Assembly: GCA_013152205.1 (NCBI GenBank)
Contig: JAADGV010000095.1
Span: 1 to 40,857, forward strand
Length of the DNA: 40,857 nucleotides
Direction of reading: 5' to 3'
DNA from: Planctomycetota bacterium
GTDB taxonomy: Bacteria; Planctomycetota; Planctomycetia; Pirellulales; Lacipirellulaceae
Positions 33,699 to 40,857 of this stretch are shown piece after piece. Every line of letters begins with the position of its first letter. The stretch's first letter is position 1. Made by a program: the position numbers and the translations under genes. The notes beneath the pieces were generated by a model. It did no database searches, was not told the origin of the DNA, and saw only the letters and a list, made by a program, of their open reading frames with translations.

Positions 33699-33772
33699 AA
33701 GAAGTTTGTCAATTCTGAATTGCTGGATACCAGGACGATTTTGCAATCCTCCTGACCCTGGTACCTGCTTCA

Positions 33773-33798
33773 CACTGCTGGACAAGCCAGACAGTGGC
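33773..33798. repeat. CTGGACAAGCCAGACAGTGG dispersed repeat
   Basis: CACTGCTGGACAAGCCAGAC and following bases match one arm of the 457-547 inverted repeat with a single substitution. Solitary arm here. Confidence 0.75.
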
Positions 33799-33826
33799 CC
33801 CCGTCGAACCGGTGTGGTTACTAAAT

Positions 33827-34720
33827 TCAGCGAGCGATTCGTCGGCGCCGCAAAGCGAAGATTCCCAAACCGCTACTTAACAACAAGAGGCTAGTCGGCT
33901 CAGGAATTGCACCGGTCTGCAAAAACGATCCGACCGAATCACGGAAATGAATACCGCCAGGATTGGTGCCGTTCATAAGTTGAGCTACCAGGTCATTGTT
34001 AAAAGTATTGATGTTTGCGCCGAGAGTTGTCGTCGCCGGTGCTACATCACCCGTTAAAGGATCCTCATAGACAACCGTAACCTGCGTATTTTCGTCAAAA
34101 AAGTTCTCTAGCAGCATTCCCGCGGAGGAGTAGACATTGAATGTGGTCGCGCGTCCCGGTCTGATTCCACCATTTCCAAAGGACAAAGCCAAACGTTTGC
34201 CGCCATCGAGGATGCTAGCGCTATTCGAAACCTGGTCAGGGTCGACCTGCTGGAAGTTGTATGTATTCATGTCAAACAATTTATATTCGCCGCTGGCAAA
34301 GCTTTCGACGATATATTCACCGTTGGCAAACGGCATAAACTGGTTTGAAGGGTTCGCTAAGGAGATTTCCATGCTCACAATATTGGCATTTGAGCTAAGG
34401 TCGTTCGATAAGAGCAGACCGGGATACTCTCTTTCCATAAGAACGTTAGTATAGGGTCTCCACATCGCAGCAAGCATCAAGTTGTCCAGCAACGCGACAT
34501 CGAGTGAGTCTTGCAAACCGGTAGCCCCGTCCGCAATTGCTGCCTCTAGATTCTTAATATTTGCTTTGCCATCCAGGACGATGAGGTTTTGATCGATACG
34601 TATCTCAAACCCCCCCGTAATATTTGTGGCCGCTGCATTCGAGCTTAGACAAAGGGGAAGAATGAAGGTTGCTATAATAAGCAGGGCTAGACGGTGCTGA
34701 CGTTGAAGTAAATTTTTCAT
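33827..34720 (-). CDS. PEP-CTERM sorted exported protein
   Basis: 297 residues, ATG 34720 with GGAG 8 bases upstream. Signal peptide ~1-31 (LALLIIATFILPLCLSSNAA). The C-terminus is a textbook PEP-CTERM tail: IPEPTSLLLLSSGLGIFALR followed by a basic cluster, which the exosortase system cleaves to place proteins at the surface. The middle has no clear domain; it is Asn/Ser/Asp-rich and beta-like, as is common for surface matrix proteins. Own terminator at 33656-33698. Confidence 0.9.
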   Translation of the reverse strand: MKNLLQRQHRLALLIIATFILPLCLSSNAAATNITGGFEIRIDQNLIVLDGKANIKNLEAAIADGATGLQDSLDVALLDNLMLAAMWRPYTNVLMEREYPGLLLSNDLSSNANIVSMEISLANPSNQFMPFANGEYIVESFASGEYKLFDMNTYNFQQVDPDQVSNSASILDGGKRLALSFGNGGIRPGRATTFNVYSSAGMLLENFFDENTQVTVVYEDPLTGDVAPATTTLGANINTFNNDLVAQLMNGTNPGGIHFRDSVGSFLQTGAIPEPTSLLLLSSGLGIFALRRRRIAR

Positions 34721-35523
34721 CGTTGATTCTCCGTGTTTTTTCGCAGACCCATCTCACACCATCCTTGGCTTTTCGTGCGCGACACGAACGCCAGCGTCGA
34801 GATGGGCGGCAATCGCGAGACTGCCGCTAGCGATTTGCGAAAATTGACAACTCTCCAGGTGGTGAACTGGGAGCAGACTTCTAGAGAGAAAAGACCATTC
34901 GTCCTGTGCGATTCAGAATCGTTTCGCCCTGCTCTTCGCAACACCTGGGTGTTGCAGCTAGAACGATTCAAAAAATCGAATCACAGATTGCTTGGTCTCC
35001 TTCGATCGGCTGACCGTTGAGAAAGGATGCTGTGCGCAGCATCTCTTCGATGTTTTTTCCGATGCTTGCGCACCGGTAGCACATCGAATTGACCGTCTGT
35101 CCGTACAAGAGAGAGAGAAACCACCAAGCGTCAAACGGCTACGCACTCTGCGTAACGCTGACGAGCAGCTTATCTAACTACTGGCAGGAGACATTTTTGG
35201 CGTGACGCCCGTCTTGGGCGCAGCAAGCTCGGCATTTGCCAAACCACCGGGAAGAAACCGACCGAAACAATGAACACCCACAAAAACTTAGCTGGGGGCC
35301 AAAGGTCAGTTCGAAAGATGGAATTGTGAACCCGAGCGACCAAAGTCGCCTGCTAGGACAACGACGGAGTCAATTCGACTCGTCGCCGATCGAAGTCTCA
35401 TGAGGTCCACAACCTTATCGTTTTGAAAGAAATAAGTAAAATACTACGAATGCGCAGGGTTTGCCTGCTACAGCCGATTCTAGTAGCCAAAAACGAGGCT
35501 GTCAAACAAAAAACCTGGGAAAT
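34721..35523. other. Non-coding region upstream of the PEP-CTERM gene
   Basis: No gene can be supported; the open frames of 60-95 codons here lack ribosome-binding sites and protein-like composition. A short perfect hairpin, GATGCTGTGCGCAGCATC, lies at 35026-35043. The PEP-CTERM promoter should be in the left part but no clear -35/-10 was found. Confidence 0.5.
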
Positions 35524-35524
35524 T

Positions 35525-35613
35525 CAAAAAAAATGACGCGGCGGGGTCCCCTCTCGCTCCCAGCGTGACCCGCCGCGTCTTGGCTCAGCGCCTCTCCCCA
35601 AAGGTGCCAAGTC
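35525..35613 (-). ncRNA. Candidate ~90-nt small RNA with terminator
   Basis: On the minus strand a promoter (TTGACA at 35647-35642, 16-nt spacer, TAGTGT at 35625-35620) would start RNA near 35613. The RNA would fold into two hairpins. The first pairs CTTGGC (35611-35606) with GCCAAG (35584-35579). The second is a 13-bp GC-rich stem with one bulge (35579-35567 with 35548-35535). It is followed by ATTTTTTTTG, an intrinsic terminator. The two stems share only base 35579. No reading frame of note is present. An alternative is that the second hairpin simply terminates nadC transcripts, ~250 bases downstream of its stop. Confidence 0.5.
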
Positions 35614-35829
35614 ACCGCAACACTAGGTTCGATTGCCTGTCTGTCAAACACTTAGTTTGTCGCTTATCCCCGCCGGCAAAGAATACGCCGCTTCTAGGGG
35701 CATTTATCTAGTCGTTTAGCCGATTGTGTTGCCAAAAATCAACAGGCAACGCCAAAGAAAAGAGTCGTCCAAGCAACATTTGGCCAAGAATATCTCTGGC
35801 GACCACAGCAGGGGCTTGGTGTGGCCACG

Positions 35830-36750
35830 CTACGACACGTTTTTCCAGTCTAAGCCGATGTCGAGCGATCGGACTGAATGGGTTAGAGCGCCCACGCTGA
35901 TTCGTTCAACGCCTGTGCCTGCGATTTCCCGCAATGTTTCGAAACAGACTCCCCCAGAGGCTTCGAGTTCCACATTCGGTGCCAAGGAATCTCGCATTTT
36001 TACTGCCTCTCGCAATTTCGCAGCCGGCATATTATCCAGCAACACAATATCCGGCCCCGCTGGCAGCACCGTTGACAACTGGTCCAGGGTGTCCACTTCT
36101 ACCTCGACTAGCAGTTGGTCGATTTCCGCGGCCCCGCGATATTCCTTCAAAAAATTGCGAGCATCCTTAACCGCCGCCGCAACGTCGCTCGAAGCAGCCG
36201 CCCGTTGGGCCAGATGGTTGTCTTTGATCAAGATTGCATCGAACAACCCAGTGCGGTGGTTGCACGCCCCTCCGCAGCGGGCAGCGTATTTTTCCAATCG
36301 CCGCCATCCCGGGGTTGTTTTTCTTGTGTCATAAACTCTTGCCCCGGTCCCCTCGACTTCATCCACAAAACGTCGGGCCATCGTGGCGATTCCCATCAAT
36401 CGGGCCAGCAGATTCAGCAGGGGCCTCTCGCAAGTCAGCAAATCTCGCACATTGCCGCTCAGCGTGGCCAGCCGTGCCCCGGCCTGTATCTGGTCGCCAT
36501 CCGAGACGGCCAGGTCAACGACAATCTTTGCTCGCATCTCATTCACAAGCGTGTCGATGGCCCTCAATCCCGCCACCACCCCGGCCTCTCGGGCCACAAT
36601 TTCAGCTGCCCCCTGCCGGTCGTCGGGCACCAGTGCCACAGTGGTCCAGTCTTGCTGGCCCCCTAGGTCTTCCTGCACGGCTAGCCGAATCAGCGCTCGG
36701 CAATCTTGCTCGACGTCGTTATTCCAATCAATTTGCTGAAAATCTTGCAC
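35830..36750 (-). CDS. nadC: Nicotinate-nucleotide pyrophosphorylase (carboxylating)
   Basis: 306 residues from GTG 36750. It converts quinolinate and PRPP to nicotinate mononucleotide, CO2 and PPi in de novo NAD synthesis. Visible motifs: the EDLGG start, VYDTRKTTPGWRRLEKYAAR with the substrate-binding Arg and Lys, CGGACNHRTGLFDAILIKDN with the phosphoribosyl site, VEVEV, DIVLLDNM and LEASGG. Typical length is ~280-300. No nadA or nadB is adjacent. It is divergent from the ComEA-like gene with a 67-base gap. Confidence 0.95.
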   Translation of the reverse strand: MQDFQQIDWNNDVEQDCRALIRLAVQEDLGGQQDWTTVALVPDDRQGAAEIVAREAGVVAGLRAIDTLVNEMRAKIVVDLAVSDGDQIQAGARLATLSGNVRDLLTCERPLLNLLARLMGIATMARRFVDEVEGTGARVYDTRKTTPGWRRLEKYAARCGGACNHRTGLFDAILIKDNHLAQRAAASSDVAAAVKDARNFLKEYRGAAEIDQLLVEVEVDTLDQLSTVLPAGPDIVLLDNMPAAKLREAVKMRDSLAPNVELEASGGVCFETLREIAGTGVERISVGALTHSVRSLDIGLDWKNVS

Positions 36751-36817
36751 TGCGTTTTCTTTCCGCTGACTTTGGTATACTCAGAGGTTCGCCCTTGCGG
36801 GCTTTATATCGACTACC

Positions 36818-37285
36818 ATGAATATCCCCTTGCCCATGTGCAAAACGCAACCCACCAACGAAAATTCATCGCCGCCGCCCAAATCGCGGCGACCGTTGAT
36901 CAGCCCAGGCCACCAAAACACGCTGTTGGTGTCGACCACCTGCTTACTGGTGCTGATGTGCTGCTACTGGTGGTATCGAGGAGGGCACCGAGGCGAGCTG
37001 ATCGAGATCGATCGTGCCCCGCCGCTCCGAGCGAAATTCCAAGTCAACATTAACAAAGCCGACTGGCCCGAGCTTATCCAGCTACCCGGTTTGGGCGAGA
37101 TCCTTGCCAAACGGCTTATGGCAGAACGCAACAGCAATGGCCCTTTCCGCGATTTAGACGAACTGGTAAGAGTCCACGGCATCGGAGAACGAACACTCGA
37201 AAAACTCCGCCCCTATCTGCTCCCAATTCCCAAAGACACCGATTGGGCAGCAACCGAAGATAATCGAACAGACTCAATCCCTTGA
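36818..37285 (+). CDS. ComEA-like helix-hairpin-helix DNA-binding protein
   Basis: 155 residues, ATG 36818. One membrane segment (~36-52, LLVSTTCLLVLMCCYWW) anchors a periplasmic domain. Residues ~75-135 are a double helix-hairpin-helix: VNINKADWPELIQLPGLGEI and RVHGIGERTLEKLRPYLLP, as in ComEA. ComEA binds incoming DNA during natural transformation; the N-terminal proline-rich region and single anchor fit. No other com genes are visible, so competence is not established and DNA repair-type HhH proteins remain possible. Confidence 0.8.
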   Translation: MNIPLPMCKTQPTNENSSPPPKSRRPLISPGHQNTLLVSTTCLLVLMCCYWWYRGGHRGELIEIDRAPPLRAKFQVNINKADWPELIQLPGLGEILAKRLMAERNSNGPFRDLDELVRVHGIGERTLEKLRPYLLPIPKDTDWAATEDNRTDSIP

Positions 37286-37320
37286 GTTTGGCTTTTAGTA
37301 CGCCCGCGCTAAGTTCATTG

Positions 37321-37448
37321 AACCACGACGACACGACGGGCACGACGCAAAATACGAAGAAGGTTTTATCGCAGAGGACACAGAGCCACACCGAGGGAAA
37401 AGTTAAAGAGACTGTTTTTTATAAACAAGTTTCTCTGTGATCCTCTGC
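37321..37448. repeat. Repeat cluster before uvrB
   Basis: An AACCACGACGACACGACGGG arm at 37321-37346 (same family as 27584-27767) followed by an inverted repeat with arms GCAGAGGACACAGAG (37371-37385) and CTCTGTGATCCTCTGC (37433-37448). Two repeat families are thus juxtaposed in a 257-base gap. Confidence 0.75.
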
Positions 37449-37542
37449 GTCCTCAGTGGTGATTTTAAGTAGAAGTTTTTTACTACTAAGCGAATGCAGT
37501 TAAATTCCTATCTGCCGATCGCTAACGCTTGATATTCAAAAG

Positions 37543-39630
37543 GTGAGTGATTTCTTGCAATTTCAATTACATAGCCCGTTTGAGCCTGCTGGCGATCAAC
37601 CTGCCGCCATAAAATCTTTGGTCGCTGGCCTACGCGAGAAACGTGACGAGCAAGTCTTGATGGGCGTCACCGGCTCGGGCAAGACGTTTACTATGGCTAA
37701 CGTCATTCAGCAGGTGCAGCGACCCACGTTGGTGCTATCGCACAACAAAACGCTGGCTGCCCAACTGTATTCCGAGTTCCGAGAGTTCTTTCCGCACAAC
37801 GCCGTTAGCTACTTTGTCAGCTACTACGACTACTACCAGCCCGAAGCATACATCCCTCAACGAGATATCTACATCGAAAAAGATGCCTCGATTAACGAAG
37901 GGATCGACCGCATGCGACTCGCAACCACCAGTGCGCTGGTGAGTCGTCGCGATGTTATCGTCGTTGCCAGTGTCTCGTGCATCTATGGCTTAGGTTCGCC
38001 CGAAGATTACAAAGAAATGATGGTCGGACTGCGCGTTGGCCAGAATTTGGATCGCGACGACGTGCTTAGCCGCTTGGTCGATATTCAATACGAACGCAAC
38101 GACACCGATCCCGCCCGAGGCAAGTTTCGTGTGCGCGGCGACTGCGTCGAAATTTGGCCCTCCTACGAAGAATTCTCGTTTCGTGTTGAATTCTGGGGCG
38201 ACGAGATCGAAAAACTATCGATCATCGATCCCACCTCGGGCGAAGCGATTAGTTCGCTTGAAGAAGTTTTTGTTTATCCTGCCAAGCACTTTGTTTTGCC
38301 CGAAGAACGCATCGAGCGGGCGGTGGACGAAATCCGCAAGGAACTCTCGGGGCGTTTGGAGCAGTTTCGAAGCGATGGTCGTATGTTAGAAGCCCAACGC
38401 ATCAACGCCCGTACTCGCTTCGACCTCGAAATGATGATGGAAGTCGGCTATTGCCCTGGCATCGAAAACTACAGCCGTATTCTCGCCGGTCGTTCGGCAG
38501 GCGACCCTCCTTCGACGCTACTCGACTTCTTTCCCAAAGATTATTTGTTGTTTATCGACGAATCTCACGCTACGGTTTCACAAATCGGGGCGATGTATGC
38601 CGGCGACCGGAGCCGTAAGGAAACACTCGTCGAGCATGGTTTTCGTTTGCCTAGCGCATTGGATAACCGTCCGCTCAAGTTCGACGAATTCCAAGAGCGT
38701 ACCAACCAGATTGTCTACGTCTCGGCCACACCGGCTAAGTTCGAGCTGGAGCGAACTGGTGGCGAAATCGTCGAGCAGGTCATTCGCCCCACCGGCTTGC
38801 TCGATCCCAAAATCGAAGTCGTGCCGGCTCGGGGGCAAGTGCCCCACCTGCTCGAACAAATCCGCGAGCGTACCGCCAGTGGTGAGCGTGTCTTAGTGAC
38901 CACGCTCACCAAACGCATGGCCGAAGATCTTGCCAGCTTCTACTGCGAACAAGGCGTTCAATGCAAGTGGCTGCATAGCGAGCTTGATGCGTTCGAGCGA
39001 GTTGAACTCCTGCGAGACCTACGGCTAGGCAAATTCGAAGTCCTTGTCGGTATCAACCTATTGCGCGAAGGCCTCGACTTGCCAGAGGTTTCGCTGGTAG
39101 CGATTCTCGATGCTGACAAAGAGGGTTTTTTGCGCAGCGAAACTTCGCTGATGCAAACCATCGGTCGAGCGGCTCGTAATGTGAATTCCAAGGTAATCCT
39201 CTACGGCGACAAAGTTACCAAGTCCATGCAACGTGCAATCGACGAGACCATACGCCGACGCAAGTTGCAACAAGAGTACAACGAGAAGCACAACATCACG
39301 CCCGAAACTATTCGCAAGGCGATTCATCGTGGCATCGAGGCCGAAGCCGCTGCCCACGCCCAAGCCAACGCCGCAGTTGGCCGCACCGACGAGACGCAAT
39401 ACATCACCGAAGAGTACATTGCCGAGCTAGAAACCGAAATGCACGCCGCAGCCGAAGCTCTTGAGTTTGAACGGGCCGCCGCAATTCGCGATCGTATCGA
39501 ACAAATGCACGACTCGGTGGGGCAACCCGTCGACTCGATTAAAGAGAGTTCTTCTGGCAAGAAGGGCCGCCGCAAACACACGAAGAAAAAAAATACGGGC
39601 CGAGTCCCTCACCCCAAGAAAAGTGTTTAG
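37543..39630 (+). CDS. uvrB: UvrABC system protein B
   Basis: 695 residues from GTG 37543. Excinuclease subunit that verifies DNA lesions and loads UvrC. Walker A is GVTGSGKT (41-48), followed by the DNA-clamp beta-hairpin [22 protein letters not shown] as DEAD-type box, [16 protein letters not shown] and QTIGRAARN for the second helicase lobe, and a C-terminal UVR helix pair ([14 protein letters not shown]) that contacts UvrC. A Lys-rich tail ([16 protein letters not shown]) extends ~25 residues beyond the normal end. The start overlaps an AAAAGG that is too close to be a good ribosome-binding site. Confidence 0.97.
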   Translation: MSDFLQFQLHSPFEPAGDQPAAIKSLVAGLREKRDEQVLMGVTGSGKTFTMANVIQQVQRPTLVLSHNKTLAAQLYSEFREFFPHNAVSYFVSYYDYYQPEAYIPQRDIYIEKDASINEGIDRMRLATTSALVSRRDVIVVASVSCIYGLGSPEDYKEMMVGLRVGQNLDRDDVLSRLVDIQYERNDTDPARGKFRVRGDCVEIWPSYEEFSFRVEFWGDEIEKLSIIDPTSGEAISSLEEVFVYPAKHFVLPEERIERAVDEIRKELSGRLEQFRSDGRMLEAQRINARTRFDLEMMMEVGYCPGIENYSRILAGRSAGDPPSTLLDFFPKDYLLFIDESHATVSQIGAMYAGDRSRKETLVEHGFRLPSALDNRPLKFDEFQERTNQIVYVSATPAKFELERTGGEIVEQVIRPTGLLDPKIEVVPARGQVPHLLEQIRERTASGERVLVTTLTKRMAEDLASFYCEQGVQCKWLHSELDAFERVELLRDLRLGKFEVLVGINLLREGLDLPEVSLVAILDADKEGFLRSETSLMQTIGRAARNVNSKVILYGDKVTKSMQRAIDETIRRRKLQQEYNEKHNITPETIRKAIHRGIEAEAAAHAQANAAVGRTDETQYITEEYIAELETEMHAAAEALEFERAAAIRDRIEQMHDSVGQPVDSIKESSSGKKGRRKHTKKKNTGRVPHPKKSV

Positions 39631-39652
39631 TCCTTCAACTCTAAAGCCAGGC

Positions 39653-39691
39653 ATAAAAAAAGCCCCGTTGGTCTTGCGACCCACAGGGCTT
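39653..39691 (-). terminator. Terminator downstream of the lipoprotein gene
   Basis: A stem formed by 39660-39672 and 39680-39691 (AAGCCC...GGGCTT, with two internal mismatches), followed on the minus strand by seven T. Ends the small lipoprotein gene, and may also act on uvrB from the other strand. Confidence 0.7.
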
Positions 39692-39719
39692 GTGTAGCTT
39701 GTCAAAAAATCAGGCAGAG

Positions 39720-39929
39720 CTATTTGCCTTCTTCTGCGGCATGCTCTTCTTCTGAGTGTCCGTCGCCTTCTTCGTGTTCGCCTTCTTCGTGATCTGCATG
39801 TTCGCCTTCACTTGTCGCCGAACCGGCATCTCCGTCACCGGCTGCCGGAGCGCTGCTGCCACCGTCGCCACAGCCAATCAAGGCAACACAAATACACGAT
39901 ACCCAAAACAGTGACATCACTTTTTTCAT
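39720..39929 (-). CDS. Small lipoprotein with His/Glu-rich tail
   Basis: 69 residues from ATG 39929 (MKKVMSLFWVSCICVALIGC); a longer frame to 39965 has no ribosome-binding site. The lipobox ALIGC makes Cys20 the lipidated residue. The mature part is almost wholly low-complexity: Gly/Ser/Ala, then EHADHEEGEHEEGDGHSEEE, suggesting weak metal binding or just an acidic spacer. GGGAG lies ~10 bases before the start. Planctomycetes have many such tiny acidic lipoproteins; no function is known. Confidence 0.8.
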   Translation of the reverse strand: MKKVMSLFWVSCICVALIGCGDGGSSAPAAGDGDAGSATSEGEHADHEEGEHEEGDGHSEEEHAAEEGK

Positions 39930-40243
39930 CTTACTAATCTCCCACGTGTGAGGTGTACGTTCCAAAATTGCATGGCTACTTTTGCCACACCTAACCTGCC
40001 AACTTAGCTATGCTTGGCTCAACTTGCAATGACTCTAGTTGAGATGCACCTTAGATAGCTTTCTTGGCCCCAAACCGGCAAAGTCAACCCAAATTGACTC
40101 ATCCCCACCATAGCCACCGATTGCAGCAACTCTCGCGAGATCAGGCTCAACGAGTTGCCAGATGGTTGCCGAAGTTTCAGCTTAGAGGGCCAGCTGTTTT
40201 GCCCCGATTTCCCGCCTGGCTTTAATATTTCGAGAATCCCTCC
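39930..40243. other. Intergenic region
   Basis: Divergent spacer between the lipoprotein gene and the next gene. No gene, repeat or clear promoter pair was recognised. Confidence 0.4.
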
Positions 40244-40636
40244 ATGAGCCGATTTTCCCGCCGATCTGTCCTGATACTGTTGTCGTCTTGCACCCTAAAC
40301 TGTTTGATGGCTTGCCAGCAGGTCTCTGCCCAGCAAGGGCAACAAAAAGCAGTCGCTGAGAAGCCTAGCGACCAAGATTGGTACTATGGCGAAACAGCGA
40401 AACAGCCCGAGAAAAAGTCGATCGGACGCCTCAAGTCAGAAAAACGCGCCGAGCAGCGGATGGCTCGGCTCGAAGCCATGCGATGGTACGGCTTCTCGGC
40501 AGCACGCCCCACAGCAGCGGCGATGCCATTTACTTCGATGTATAGCCCCACCTGGACCCGTGCAGGCGGTCGTCCCTTTGCGTGGTACACAGGCCAGCGA
40601 CCAATCGCTACTCCACGCTACTATCCCTACCGGTAA
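40244..40636 (+). CDS. Small exported planctomycete protein
   Basis: 130 residues, ATG 40244. Signal peptide ~1-29 (SVLILLSSCTLNCLMACQQV then SAQQ); CMAC near the cleavage site could alternatively be a lipobox-like site. The mature part is basic and helical (IGRLKSEKRAEQRMARLEAM), then a Pro/Tyr/Trp-rich tail (AMPFTSMYSPTWTRAGGRPF, then PRYYPYR). I recall this tail in other planctomycetes, but no function is known. Probably a surface or envelope protein. Confidence 0.75.
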   Translation: MSRFSRRSVLILLSSCTLNCLMACQQVSAQQGQQKAVAEKPSDQDWYYGETAKQPEKKSIGRLKSEKRAEQRMARLEAMRWYGFSAARPTAAAMPFTSMYSPTWTRAGGRPFAWYTGQRPIATPRYYPYR

Positions 40637-40736
40637 AGCAGCCAGTAGTCGGTCTTAGGGTTGAGCCAAACGCGCTAGCGTCGGGTTTCTCAGAAAACCA
40701 CCTCCGAAGAATTGCAAAGTCGGAAGTTCCGTTGTG

Positions 40737-40769
40737 GCCGCAGGCGGAAGCCGCGGTTTTTTCAGATTA
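40737..40769. repeat. GGCGGAAGCCGC dispersed repeat, copy 2
   Basis: GCCGCAGGCGGAAGCCGCGG followed by TTTTTTCAGATT, nearly identical to 26897-26928. Confidence 0.75.
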
Positions 40770-40839
40770 GTACTACAGTTGCGCTTGCCGATTTCTCGCT
40801 GGTTTAGTATCTTTGCCCTGTCATTTATGGAGGGCAAGG

Positions 40840-40857
40840 ATGCTCGAATCTACATTT
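40840..40857 (+). CDS. Start of a truncated gene at the window edge
   Basis: ATG 40840 followed by five codons (MLESTF) to the end of the window, with an AGGG/AAGG-type site just upstream. The start resembles those of RNase-H-like YprB-family proteins, which often begin ML-STF, but six residues cannot support a function. Confidence 0.35.

Noticed and set aside
34770..34800. Sigma54-like TGGC-N-GC pattern upstream of the PEP-CTERM gene
   Set aside because: Only partial match to the -24/-12 consensus and no activator gene nearby; chance match likely.
34733..35146. Overlapping open frames of 60-95 codons on both strands
   Set aside because: No ribosome-binding sites, no domain-like sequence, and they overlap each other; treated as non-coding.

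Overview
The window looks like a chromosomal piece of a Planctomycetota bacterium, most likely of the Pirellulales. The signs are a paired DUF1592/DUF1588 cytochrome-type protein and Tat-exported DUF1552 protein, a PEP-CTERM protein, an FG-GAP repeat protein, an Lpg1974-like barrel, several lineage-typical small proteins, and many short dispersed inverted repeats. No tRNA, rRNA or CRISPR array was seen.

Layout. 1-208: start of a secreted FG-GAP repeat protein on the minus strand. 739-5052: a complete 4.3 kb insertion element with perfect 27-bp terminal inverted repeats and an 8-bp direct target duplication (AATGAGCC). It carries an IS1-family transposase and seven passenger genes: a HARE-HTH-like protein, a PIN-domain nuclease overlapping a 262-aa partner (toxin-antitoxin-like), a ribbon-helix-helix-like protein with divergent promoters, a YjzC-like protein, and two small unknown proteins, one apparently starting at ATT. 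5258-9470: a secreted alpha/beta hydrolase, an SNF2 helicase translationally coupled to an unknown partner, and a small conserved protein. 9902-17049: six co-directional genes (LuxE/PaaK-like adenylating enzyme, LuxC-like aldehyde dehydrogenase, iron alcohol dehydrogenase, exported beta-propeller, HemW-like radical SAM enzyme, GcvH-like lipoyl carrier) that may form an acid-to-aldehyde-to-alcohol pathway; this is the best candidate for an undescribed metabolic system here. 17279-20981: the DUF1592/DUF1552 pair. 21043-25676: rhamnose catabolism (rhamnulokinase and a fused rhamnulose-phosphate aldolase/dehydrogenase) divergent from a DeoR regulator, with operator-like repeats between.

25812-40857: mostly housekeeping and envelope genes: a 2[4Fe-4S] protein, a HEAT-repeat protein, a PQQ-like propeller, an ABC1 kinase, a 53-aa coiled-coil protein, rpsU, an outer-membrane barrel, a PEP-CTERM protein, a candidate ~90-nt small RNA, nadC, a ComEA-like protein, uvrB, a His/Glu-rich lipoprotein, a small exported protein and the first codons of another gene.

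Several families of inverted repeats (arms 14-30 bp, total span 60-190 bp) lie between genes and account for much of the non-coding sequence. Functional calls rest on motifs read by eye; no database search was possible.
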